This document shows, piece after piece, positions 11,525-23,900 of a stretch of DNA of 64,000 bases (positions are counted from its first letter, which is position 1; each line of letters begins with the position of its first letter). Below the pieces are notes generated by a model, which ran no database searches, was not told the origin of the DNA, and saw only the letters and a list, made by a program, of their open reading frames with translations. The DNA comes from Schistosoma mansoni (lineage: Eukaryota > Platyhelminthes > Trematoda > Strigeidida > Schistosomatidae): the NCBI RefSeq assembly GCF_000237925.1, contig NW_017386043.1, positions 744,001 to 808,000 on the forward strand, given 5' to 3'. A program made the translations under genes and the position numbers.

Positions 11525-11690
11525 TGTGGTGTTTAAATAAATCAATGACTTCTTCGTATTGATGACTGTTGTAATTTTGAATTCCAAATACAATACATTC
11601 GTTCGGGCTCATCTAATACTTCTTGATTACATTGCGTTATTCCGGGGATTACTAGTTTATACTACAATTCAAATACTTCTAATTATCATA
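11525..11690 (+). repeat. 3' LTR
   Basis: Identical to the 5' LTR at 9634-9799 and followed by the CATAT target duplication. No clear polypurine tract precedes it. Confidence 0.85.
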
Positions 11691-11695
11691 CATAT

Positions 11696-12663
11696 CTTCA
11701 TCAGAAATATGATTGTGAATCTCTAATAAACTTTACTTCATTGAAATATTTCTCACTTTATTCAAGTTTCTATTTAATCTAACTAACTGTATACAGTTTT
11801 GACAATATTAACAGCTTACTATAGTGAGACTGTCTGAAAGAAGCTCTCATCGATGAATTTGGTCAGTTTAATGAAATAACAACCTTAACTTAGTGAGATT
11901 GGTCCAATAACAAAGATCGCTTAATTATTACATTTCTATTTAATCTTATGCTGTTCGATTTACACTAAAAACAGAAACATCTAGTGTGTCAGGCAACTAG
12001 TGTTTAGTGTTTTATTTACAAATAAGCTAGTCACAACTCACAATGATCTAAGTCGAACTATGAGGACATTAATAATCTTGTATAGTATACGATCTCTAAA
12101 TTACGAGCCGGTGATCAAAGGACTCAGAATTATACTACGTTTTTCACATCCTTTCTTCAATTTTGTCACAGTTTGTTGGAGTAATTTTAAAATAAAATGA
12201 ATTAAAAATATAAAAGCAACTGTAGAAAAGTTGGATTGATCCAGAGGCCGGTATTCATTTGCTTTTTTTCGAAAACCAGTAAGGTTCTTAACTGATATAG
12301 ACCTCACCTTTTGTGCACCAAAGCTGCTTCCGTTATAATCAAGGTACAAGTGGTGATAGTTTGTTTAACTTGACAGTATTTTACAGTTTAGTATTGATGT
12401 TCATGGCAATTAATTCTAACTATTTGGTATGGTGTTCATAATCCATTTCTTAACGTTTTAAGAGTTTCGTGTTGAGTCTATTTATTATGTTTGTTTGCCA
12501 TTATGTCTGATAAATTGTTATTGGCAAACACTACAGGTTAAGGTTATTTGTTTGATTCTTCCCGTTGTTAACGTAACGAACTACAACTGACCAGTCTGTT
12601 TTGACATATTCTCATCCTTAACAGATCACCTCGATCTTTTCATGAATTTACAAGTACTTAAGT
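11696..12663. other. AT-rich intergenic DNA
   Basis: No gene, repeat or RNA recognised. The open frames at 12000-12200 and 12101-12349 overlap on opposite strands and look like chance. Confidence 0.5.
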
Positions 12664-12693
12664 AAAGATGAATAATAGGTAGCAGTGGAATCC
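12664..12693 (-). mobile_element. Hammerhead SINE (family A), 3' piece, split by an RTE insertion
   Basis: On the minus strand this is the 3' end of the SM-alpha-like SINE (GGATTCCACTGCTACC then CATCTTT). It is cut off from its other half at 14244 by the RTE copy. TGGAATC at 12686-12692 is one half of the target duplication. Confidence 0.7.
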
Positions 12694-14243
12694 TATAGAT
12701 GTCACTCCACCAAAGATCGAAGAAGTCAAGATGGCCATCAGACAAATCAAAAGTGGGAAGGCAACAGGACCTGACAATATACCAGTTGCAGCACTGAAGT
12801 CAGACATTGAAGTAACTGTAAACTTGCTTCACCTCCTATTCAAGAAGATTTGGGAGGAAGAACAAGTGCCAACGGACTGGAAAGAAGGATACCTCATCAA
12901 GATACCAAAGAAGGGAGATCTGAGTAAATGTGAGAATTACAGAGGCATCAGTTTGCTGTCAGTACCAGGAAAAGTTTTCAACAGAGTGCTGCTGAACCGG
13001 ATGAAAGACGCAGTAGACGCCCAACTTCGAGATAAACAGGCTGGATTCCGTAAGGATAGGTCGTGCACAGACCAGATTGCGACATTACGGATCATCCTAG
13101 AACAATCAGTTGAGTGGAACTCATCACTATAAGTCAACTTCATTGACTATGAGAAGGCGTTTGACAGCGTGGACAGGAGAACATTATGGAAACTTCTTCG
13201 ACACCATGGAGTTCCTGAAAAGATTGTCAACATTATCCAAAACACACGATGGACTACAGTGTAAAGTCGTACATAGAGGACAGCTGACAAATGCATATCG
13301 AGTAGGGACCGGAGTCAGAAAAGGCTGTCTACTCTCCCCATTCCTCTTCCTTCTGGTGATTGACTGGATTGTGAAGACTTCGACATCTGAAGGGAAATAC
13401 GGAATACAATGGACTTCTCAGAATCATTTAGATGATTTGGACTTCGTTGATGACCTATACCCCCTCTCTCATAGACACGAACAAACACAGATGAAGGCCG
13501 CAAATGTAGCAGCAGCCTCTGTATCGATAGGCCTCCACATTCACAAAGGAAAAAGCAAGATTCTCAAATACAACACGGAGAACACCAACCCAATCACACT
13601 TGATGGCGAAACTCTGAAAGAGGTGGAAACATTCACGTACCTGGGAAGCATCATTGATAAACAAGGAGGATCGGATGCGGATGTACAGGCGAGGATTGCC
13701 AAAGCAAGTCAGCATTTCTACAATTGAAGAACATATGGAACTCAAAACAACTCTCAACTAATTTCAAAGTCAGAATCTTCAATACGAGCGTCAAGACAGT
13801 CCTACTGTACGGAGCTGAAACGTGGAGAACTACTACGACCATCATCAGGAAGGTACAAGTATTTATAAACAGTCGTCTACGCAAAATACTCAACATCCAT
13901 TGGCCGGATACTATCAGCAACAGCGTTTTATGGGAGAGGACAAACCAGCTTCCAGCTGAAGAGGAAATTAGGAAAAGATGTTGGAAGTGGATCGGACATA
14001 CATTAAGGAAATCACCAACGTGCATCACGACTCAATCCCTAACATGGAATCCGGAAGGGAAGCGGAAAAGAGGAAGGCCAAAGAACACATTATGCCGTGA
14101 AATAGAAGCAGATATGAAAAGGATGAATAACAACTGGAAAGAACTGGGAAGGAAGGATCAGGACAGAGTTGGATGGAGAATGCTGGTGAGCGGCCTATGC
14201 TCCTCCATGAGGGGTAACAGGCGTAAGTAAGTAAGTAAGTAAA
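12694..14243 (+). mobile_element. RTE LINE with (TAAG)n tail, 5' truncated, inserted in a SINE
   Basis: Reverse-transcriptase blocks in order: KSGKATGPDNIPVAALK, WKEGYLIKIPKKGDLSKCEN, QAGFRKDRSCTDQIATLR, NFIDYEKAFDSVDR, GVRKGCLLSPFLFLLVID and LDFVDDL. The last has Val in place of Ala in the usual F/YADD active site. The C-terminal part has [37 protein letters not shown] and RGRPKNTL, and ends at 14230. A few frame changes split it into pieces at 12731-13132, 13110-13727 and 13724-14230. The tail is (TAAG)n. A duplication TGGAATC at 12686-12692 and 14244-14250 marks the insertion site. Confidence 0.92.
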
Positions 14244-14375
14244 TGGAATCTAGGAGACATATTTCATTCTGTTTGGCTCTCGTCAGCTTAATGTATCTGC
14301 GTCCCAATGTTGATGTTCATACTAGGATTTGAATCCAGTGCCCTTCGCTTCGCACACTTACAGATAAATAATAAA
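14244..14375 (-). mobile_element. Hammerhead SINE (family A), main piece
   Basis: The minus strand reads a tRNA-like head with a B-box-like GGATTCAAATCC near 14327-14338, then CATCAACATTGGGACGC, then a hammerhead-like block at 14246-14298. It is diverged from the better copies near 40 and 49 kb. Its 3' end continues at 12664-12693 beyond the RTE insertion. Confidence 0.75.
14246..14298 (-). ncRNA. Hammerhead ribozyme relic (family A SINE)
   Basis: Minus-strand core CTGACGA (fits CUGANGA), then GAAAT and GTC at the cleavage position. Stem I pairing has decayed, so activity is doubtful. Confidence 0.6.
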
Positions 14376-14509
14376 ATTCATCCCTATTTAATAAGTTAGT
14401 GGCTACTTTGACTTAGTATCTAAATGGATAGCATGTTCTGCGTTTTAAGTGATAGTTACTGGATTCAACTCGAGGTATGAGCATCAACACTGATATGCAG
14501 ATAGATATA

Positions 14510-14556
14510 TAATTATTATTATCGTTATTATTATTATTATTATCGTTATTATTAAT
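14510..14556 (+). repeat. (ATT)n microsatellite
   Basis: Tandem ATT/GTT trinucleotides with interspersed ATC units. Confidence 0.85.
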
Positions 14557-17500
14557 GGCTTTATAGATGACCATAATGTCTATTTTTAAGAGTTTGTATT
14601 ACACCGTTGTTGACATATGCAGCTGAGTTTTGATCTGTTTCTTAGCAAAGACTCACCAAATTTTGTTCTGAATATCAACAACGGGATAATATAAACCCTT
14701 GTGATTAATAAAAGTAGACTGTTCAAGTGTGTTTGTCGAGCGGATAGAACAAAGTTATTTGAATATACTGAGTTTTTGATGTAGAGTCGCCAACAAGTTT
14801 CATCAGTCTGTGAATGGGAACTTACTTTGACAGCGGGATCCGTTTTGATCGAATGACCAACACAAGTTAAGTAGAAAGCTGCTAAAGGCAGTTACCCTCT
14901 ACCTTCCTGACATTGTTTAAGTAATTACTATACATTCAGAAAAGCAAGAATTATGTGTACAAAAGAAACTTGTACAACCTCTTCTTCTACCATTGTCTTA
15001 ATCTCTCGTACTTTTCTTTCTCTTACAGTCATCTACTTTCCTTCTATCTTCTTCTCCATAGACCTTTTACACCCATCTAATTTGGTTCCGTTTTCATGAT
15101 CTTGCTAATTACAGTTCATCTCAACCTCAATATTGTCGTCTCATCACTCTGAGCCTTCCCTTTTTCAATCATAATTTCTTTATTTATCTTCACGATGAAT
15201 ATTCAAGCTGTCAACAACATCATTATTAGTTTCCTTATTAAAACTAACTTTTTTATACTTTCACTTATTTTACTTCATTGTTACCATATCTAGAGAAACT
15301 TTATTAACACAGTTATTGCAATTATTATCATTTTGAAAAATAAGTATATATTTGCGATTTTACAGCTTTGGAAATGAATTAACTGAAAAAAAACTTTTGT
15401 CTGAACTAATCTTTTCTATTTTTATATCTAAATGGGTATATTCCGTTTACTTAAATGTTTTTCACACAAAATATATTTGCTTTAAAGAAACCTGATTAAA
15501 AGAAAACTTGAGATCACAAAATAATTAGATATGAGTTGTCCATGGACTTAAAAGAAAAGATGTTGGGCTATGTTCGAAGATCGCATGATATGGTTAAAAG
15601 GTAAAATATGACTAGACAATTTCGTTTTACAGGTTATTGAAGTCCTCTCACTCATATCTGGGACCTTAATTAGTTTAGAAGGTGTTAAGCCTAATCTTGG
15701 GGTAGAGTTTAATGAGATCAAATACGATTTAATAAAAAGAGTTGTTTGATTATAGAACTTCTTAAGTAAACAGTGTTATCTCTTTTAGCAACCAAACATA
15801 ATAGTACTCACAATAAGTCATCCATGTACAACCGATGATTCTGATTTCAAAGAGGAAACGGACTGATAGTATGTAATATCTTTTGATTTGTTAGGAAATA
15901 ATTGGCTGATGGAAAATGCTTTCCAAAGATGGCATACATTCTTTCTACAGAAGCAGCAGATGAATCATTTTTGAAGTACAGATACCTATATGTAGTAATC
16001 TCTTTAACCTATATTAATTTATCTCATGTGATTTTAATGAGTGCTGGAATATACCAAACATATAACCTAGATTTATTCAACACAATCATAGACTAGCTGA
16101 CATAACGTAGATGATAGAACACAGTGCAGTGGGATGCAGTTACATATTTATCGGGAAAGACACTTTATTTCCTTGTTTCAGTCCAACAATCTGTTCAAGT
16201 ACAATAGGTAAACAACTGTTCAACCGAATAGGATAAGATCTAGCCAGTGAGAATCAACTATGCATACTACACAACATTTAGACCAGAATATTTTTTTCTC
16301 CAATGACATAGGAATTGTTGCTATTTTGGTGGCCTTATAATGGGAACTCATAATCGTATATTTCTGATTTTACCATTCATTAGATTCATCTCTTAGGAAA
16401 TTCGATTGTTAAGAGTTTACATAAACTTATCACAGGATTTTTTCATATTTTAAATCCTTTTGTGATAACAGGCAGTATGTTTACGCAAGATATCATTGCT
16501 GAATAAATTATTCCTTGCTCATAACAGAAGTAGTTGGCATGCATTGATTAATTATGTACATATTTATGCATAGGAAAGACACTAGTGGTGAATAGCATGA
16601 AACTCTGGAGCAGAGTGACCCGATTATTTAGTTCTCACCATGTTACAATTAATTAAAGCAAACACACTCATTTATGAAGTCTACTGAGTAGTAGTGGTTT
16701 TTGACGCTCTTTCACAGACTGAATGAGAATTATTTATTATTTATGTTGACCTTTGCCATCAAGAATCAAGAAAAGAACTCTTCTTCGTTTAGTATTGTGA
16801 TCTGACTGTTTTTACAATCCCAAGTGTACGTCTTACCACATGAATTTCAAATATTCTTTAGATCATTAATTTGTACAAAACTAGCTAACTAGCTTACCAC
16901 GGTGTGTACTGTTTAGAATCAATCAACTGCTACGTTATCCATCATGTAATGACGAATTAAAACTGTTTTTATGGTTCTTACAATCGTAAAACTTGGGTAA
17001 TAATAACAGCAATAAAGTTGTGACTGATTCGGAAAACCCAAGTTCAATATTCTGAAATAGGATTACAGACACTTTTATGCAACAGGATAGTCGTTCAACT
17101 GAAGCCAGTCTGCAATAAAATGTCTCTAGGATGAACTAACGTCTACAGACCACTCAACTAATATTGTTCACTTCGGAGATTTATTAATTATTGCTGAAAA
17201 ATGTGTTCATCGTTTGCTGAATTAAACTATACCACGGAGGACTTTTATTGTTTATCGGACTGAATTTTATTACAACCATCCATTCTAGGCAATATTTAAC
17301 TATTTATATGATTTGGGTACTGTCATAGTGGTTCGTTTGTACCTTTATTTCGATGATCCAGTTCATCATTCTAATTGAACTAATATTGTTTCTTCAACCG
17401 TTGATTTAATCTCCTGATAGGACCGTTTGCTCTTGTAATTTTATCCACAATATTTAGCACCGAGTGGACATATTTTCTAAAAGTTTGGAGTTTTACAAAC

Positions 17501-17868
17501 ATCATTTATCCAGAGCATATAAATCGCTTCCCTGAATGTTGTGTTTGATAAAAGCAAATACGTAAGCTAAATAAAAACGTTTCTGGCTTGTTCAGTAATA
17601 CACCTTGAGGCTATTTGCCGCGGAGCGGTTAAATCCCAACCTACGTATTTCAGATTTTCGGACTGATATTCAAGGTCACTTTTTATTCCCTTGAACCTGA
17701 TTCGTTAATATGTTAGAGTGTGGTAAAACTTATCCCATTAACCAATCATCAGTTTGGTCAGTTTTAACAAGACCTTACAGCCGTCAGGAATAGGTATTTT
17801 GACTTAGCTTAGTCTTGCCCTGTACACAGGTTTTTATTTGGCTACAAGCAGCAATTAATGCTGTGAAA
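14557..17868. other. AT-rich DNA upstream of the Ly6-type gene
   Basis: No coding exon or repeat family recognised. The open frame at 15902-16096 is short, AT-driven and unlike any family known to me. The promoter of the gene that starts at 17869 should lie in the last part but shows no distinct motif. Confidence 0.45.
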
Positions 17869-17944
17869 ATGATTCGCTATTTCGTCAGCTATATACCATT
17901 GGGAGTAACAATTGCATTCTTATGTGTTTTACAACAGGAATCAG
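17869..17944 (+). CDS. Ly6-type gene, exon 1 (signal peptide)
   Basis: Starts at ATG 17869 and encodes the hydrophobic leader through Ser25, ending one base into the next codon before donor GTTAGT at 945-950 of that kilobase. Confidence 0.82.
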
Positions 17945-20900
17945 GTTAGTATTCCATTTCGTAAATGTGGTTTTACAACTGAAAATAGACGTCGTCTTAT
18001 TGCAAATACAACAATAAGTTACGTGATAAGTCTCGGTCGTAGTTACCATAGCTTAATAATAAACTGAATTAGGTACACTTAATTGTACTGTTTTCTTTTA
18101 GTCCTAACGTACTTCCATATTTCCTTAGGTTAAAGTACGCAAAATGAGTTTTTGCCACAATATAACATATAACTAAGATAAAACCCATTCATCTCAGTGT
18201 ATTACTAATTTCCGCTAAGTTTCTTATTACATTTTTAAATTTTTACCTCTAGTTGTCGTGAAATTGCATCATAATGTATTTTCAAAGTAATATGCAGTAA
18301 ATGTTTTTTAGACTCTAGTCCCTTCAGTAATTGCTGTATAGACTTGGATTCCCTGAATGTAAATCCACAAAATATGGTAAATTCTAAGGCTAGAAATTTT
18401 AGAGAAATAAGCAAATTTCATCTGGTTAATAAAAAATATGGCGGTATTTTAATATAAACTTCAGGGTTCGTCAAATTACGGTTGCTGAAACCTATGGTAC
18501 TGGAGCTTACTTCGTTAGAAAAAGAAAGGAGTATTGGCGGAATAGCAGTTAACTGAGGGATTCCTGGAACTTTACTCCGGCATTCATATCCTGTTAAAAT
18601 CTTAGCACACCAGTATATATATATATATATATATATATATACCATGTATGTATACGTATCAGGAACCTGAATTTATGAGATTGAAACTTCGGACACTAAT
18701 TTAGTCAAGACACCATTAAAAATTATTCTTGTGTAATGAGTGGATAATCATTACCTAGGTATTTTATTGTTAGTTTTCCTCATTATTTTAGTTTATCTAA
18801 ATGGTGTTTTATGAGATGTATGTTCTCAGCAAGGTTTATGTTGGATTGAGATAAGTACGTTAATCAGTAATTTTCGTTTTTGGTGAATAACAAACAATTG
18901 TTGGTCACTGTTAGAAAGACAGACGGTAAACTGGTTCCAGTGAAAGGTTACGACTTCCATTGCATGTGGTTTCGAATGATTTACTAGCTGAGGATGTGTC
19001 TAAGTGACTTTCTGAGGACTGTATCTTTCGTATCTTCATATAGTATACCCTATTTGACGGAAAGTTATTGATATCAGGTCGAAGTTGATTCGGACGTACC
19101 AGTCGAAATTCCGTATATGTGAGCGGTTTAAATTAACTATGAAGAGGACTAGTTGACCATCTTTGGGTGCGAATCTTAAAGTTCAAATTGCTAACTTTAG
19201 AGTAATTCTATATGATGGTTCTAGTTAATTTTTTGTGGGACAGAATCACTTAAGATTCGTAATCACTCACGATTACATTACCAGACATTTTACTAATAAG
19301 AGTAAATTTTATAATTCAGTGTTTAAATCTTGATCTAATCCCGTATGTTTGTCCTTCAAAAGTGAGGTTTCAGTTTAAATGTGAGTAACCTAGTAAGAAA
19401 TGATTGTCACAGTCTTTTCCTAGACGATGATTGAATTGCCGTAACCTTTTAGATGGTAAGGTGCTACTATTCTCGGTAAGGTTTCATCCGCCACATAATC
19501 AAGCGTTTTCATCCAGGTCGAATAGATAGTAATGTTGGGAAATTTACTCGATGATAACTTTGAACATAGGGAATTAGTTTTTAAGGGGAAGAACTTTTCG
19601 AAGACTGAGTGTCACCAGTTTAAACTCCTATACTTCTAGATTAACCTATTGTTGTTTTACTCATTCACATAAAAGTGTATTGTTATTGCAGGATAAACTC
19701 TGTTTTGAGATCTCATACAACCTTTTGGTTTACAGTTTAGATGAAAGTCATTTGAAATTTTCCTGCGAAACTTAACATTTGTCACCAATTACATGCAATA
19801 TTATTACAGTGCAACTATTTAGTTTCAAGTTATAGACTTATGGTAATTTGTGATAAGGTGAAATAAAAAGTTCATGGTAACTAAATGTTTCCCTTTTCAG
19901 TCTATGGTATCCAGTGCGTTGTCTGCAATTCCTATCTTGATGGCCAGTTATGTGAACCTTGGGATCAGTTTACATTCATAACAAACTGTTCAAAGTATCC
20001 CGGCATCGATGCATCCAAACCAATCAGCTGTCGTAAAATCGATCAAGTTGGTAAGTGAACTACGGTTTGATAGGAACGTAATATTAATGTGGCGCATATA
20101 TATCTGGTGCCCCCTTGTATCAATGTTTATGTGTTAAAAGAAATAAATAAAATAGCAATACTTGTAGTATGTAGGTAGGTAATTTTCAGTAGCCATCCAA
20201 CTGGGCTCAGTCCGTGATAAAAGTCTTTGAGTCTTAGTATCATATTTTTTGGTCGTTAAATGCAAGAGGATTGGCGAATATGTGATAGGAACTGTCATTA
20301 CTACTTTTTATGTATACTTTCCAACTGTTTTATTGGGCTTCAGAAGTTACCTAAAAAACTGAGTTTGATTACAATGAAATTTATTGCAAGCTCAAATGAC
20401 AACACTGAAACAAATTTATTTGAGAATGAAATTCACTATTCGTAGTGGTTAGCCCAGTCTTATTTCAGCTGTTATTGCACAGCATTTTTAAAATCTAAGT
20501 TTGATGTTCCATCAAGAATCGAATTATTTTTTGTTAAACGTCAGAATCAAAACTATAAACCTTCGACCAGACAGTAAACAGATTCTTAGCACGTGGTCGA
20601 AAATTAGCTAGTTAAGAATAATACCCGTGCATGAAGTTTTCGTCTAATCGAAACATTTTAATTTACGCCAAGAAATGTTGATCAATTGACATCTCGTTCG
20701 AATATATGGTGTACTGTAGTCGTGTGACTTGTGATGTACATCATTGGGTTTTTGCGGATAGTCAGCTGGAAGTATTGATAGGTGAGTACCATGCAGCAGT
20801 TTTTTTAGTTCTTTTGTGTCACGTTAATGATCTGCAATAAGTTAAACACTATAAAATTTGTTTGTGGCTGATAATGAAATCCATAGGGAATATTTTTCGT

Positions 20901-23900
20901 TCTACGTATTTATGAGTAAAATGAAGTACAGTTTCATTGTGTTATAAGTTTCAAATTATTTTGAGATTGTTTGCTAGCCAAGATGTAGTTTAATCATGAT
21001 TTTCCGTAATTTGAGAACATTTGTCTCTATAATCATACCTTCATTGTCCCTCCTTTTTCAGTACTGTTTAAGAAAACTAAGTTTCAGTATTTGTTGTTTA
21101 ATTATTTGAAGCGTATTTTACAAACCAGTGAGAATATTTGAAAATCAACCACTAACTTGTGAATTTTCCGTAAAATTACTCCTGTTAAACTACTCATAGT
21201 TTGGTTTAGATCTCCATAATTTTCACATGAAATCTTGATTGGGTTTAACCAGGTTTTGTCCGTAAACGTTTTTCTCATCATGGATTACCTGGAATTAAAA
21301 TTACACCTATTTTCCGCGAAGTTGAAATTAGTCGAACATCAACTGTGGGACTAAGTTTCGTCACGGTGGATTTATTTTATTCCGAAATGCGGTGGCTTGT
21401 GAAGGTTCCATTTTAACGAGGGTGGGGAGAGTCCGCTCTCTCGAAATGCTTTCACATGGCCACGCGTATACAGCAACTTCCAGGGAAGTCGTACTCACTG
21501 CCTACCCGCGGCGGGGTGTTGTTTACGGAATTGAGAGGACGGAAAGCGAATGTCCGATGCTTTAATCAGGTCGGTGGACACGGAGGGTCCACATAGGGGA
21601 GTTGAAAAACCCTGACTTCAAGCCACTGATGCATGTGGGCCCCAGGATCCAAAAGAAACATATGGCATATGAACATATTGTTGATCACCGGCTACCATGG
21701 GACTGCATCTCGTAACGTTGCTCCACTGTCTTGTAGATAAGACCTTTAGATCAATGGCTCGGGGTGTAACTCCTTAAGAAAACAACCTTCTTCGGTTTGT
21801 GCACCCGTGCAGTATCACAACCTTCACACAAATCAGTGATAACTGCGTGGCGCATATGTATTCGGTATCCTCTTGTACGAATGTTTATATTCAAATAAAT
21901 AGATAGGTAAAGCTTGCGAACGCGATCGGATCCCACAAACTAAAATTCTATGCATACGTTGAAATTTTTATAAACTTCAACTTACCTAGAAGATGAAATT
22001 TTTTCTTTGTGAGCTTAACTAATTTGAAAGGAAGATTTTCTTATGCGATTTGAATTTCCTTTGCTTTTGGATACTGGGCCACATTTTATTAGTACAGTAG
22101 GTAACAATTTTATCTCATTCTTTCCGCCTATAATCATAAAACTAATGATATCAAAGCTGGAAATTAGATATGTTTGAGAACTTTCTGATTTCATTTCATT
22201 ATAGCCTTCATATGATATTTCAGCGGCAACTTAGTTAGATACAATTTCTTTGAAAATTATTTTTAATGTGCAGCATATGCTATAGACTAGCCACCTACTT
22301 TTGCTGTGTGTTTCTTTATTGACTTATTCTTGTTCTGAGTCTTAACAAGACCAATTAATTGTTGCAATGTAATCACTGTTATCTTTGCATTATATTAGTT
22401 GATTATAACCCTCAACTGAAAAGAATATAATCAGAAGGGGTTTTGTGAAGATTTAGTATTTTCATAGTTGAAAGCGTGAGTCAATTGAAGCTAGACCACC
22501 AAGGAAAACCTGGAAGCACTGGACGGTCGTTTTGTCCTATTGTGGGACTCCTCAGCAGTACGCATTCACGATCCCGCCTGGCGAGATTCGAACCCAGGAC
22601 CTACCAGTCTCGCGCCAGAAATTCCAAGTTTTCCTTTGTAGTCTAGCTTCAATTGACTCACGCTTTCAGCTATAAAAAGAATATGCATGACCTACTATTT
22701 CTGGTGCTGGTAATCGAACAATTATAATGCTATCGTTCGAAAAGGTCTACACTTTCGTTTACAGTTTTACTTTTGCATTTTTAAGTTCCAAAATGTTCTT
22801 CAGTTATACCCATCAAGTTGTGATAATTTTAGCAGTATTGTTAGAGTATGAAACTTCAATGGTCAATCGTTAGTGGATTTATATGTGTTTCTTAAATAGG
22901 CATTGATTATATAGTTGTTTTATAATATTTCCAAAATCCCAGCTGTATGGTTTCTTTTTTATCCATCAATTACTAATATATCTTTTATCATTCATAAATT
23001 ACAAGCTCGTCAATTGGGAATATATTATTCAGCCTTTTATCTAAAATGGTTATGTACATATTCAAGTAGTGGCTTTCGGTCTTGTATTTCATTTCTATTA
23101 TTATCTAAGGTGAGTCTAAGTAAAAATACAGGTCGGTACTAATGGCTACTCGTCCAGCTTTCTGATGTACTGTTTGAAGTTTTGAGAAGGTAGGAACCTG
23201 TGTGACCTATTGATCATTTGGTGACTACAGTGAGGAAGAGACTTTTTTCTATTACCATAAGCAAAACTGCAGGAGTAATTGTGACCAAATACCTCTGACT
23301 GTAGGTGGATAGACATGTTTCTACGGTTCTACTGATGTTACACTTTTTTAAAAGCTGATTCCAAGATTTGTTCGAATCTATACTTCATTCATTAATCTGA
23401 AAAGCTGACTGAAGAACATTTTTGCAAAACGTGAAATCACAAATTGTAGAATAACTGTCATGTTGGTTAAGTACTTATTGATGGTAAAAGACGCTGGTTG
23501 TTTTTTCAGACGGAGCTCATGAGTCCTGGGTTTCATTATTGACGCATTAAATTTCACCTGACATCTGTTTATAAGAGGCCAGATCAGGTAAACATTAGCT
23601 TATTACAGGCTTACTTGTAAGTTACCTTGAAGTGACCAATATTTCTCTCATTTTATAAAACAAAGTAAATTTGGTTCACCATGTTCACATACTAAGTTAT
23701 AAAGTAATTTATTTCTACAAATAATAACAGAAGTATCTATTTACATAGATTGAAGTGTATTATTTCTGATACTAATAGTATTCAAGCACTTAGACTCGAT
23801 AATATGGTGGTTCATGTTATTTTAGCATCACGTTTCAACCTTTAGATCGTGAAGATACTTCGAAGATTACTATTTAATTTTATGGCTTGATAAAGAATCC

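Larger units (their letters stand above)
9634..11690 (+). mobile_element. Compact LTR retroelement (Ty3/Gypsy-type Gag, no pol)
   Basis: Two 166-bp LTRs, identical by eye, enclose 1.73 kb. A 5-bp duplication CATAT flanks the element at 9629-9633 and 11691-11695. The internal part holds one long Gag-like ORF and no recognisable protease, reverse transcriptase or integrase. It therefore looks like a non-autonomous or internally deleted copy that used enzymes supplied by a relative. Identical LTRs imply a young insertion. Family placement rests on the Gag resemblance alone. Confidence 0.85.
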
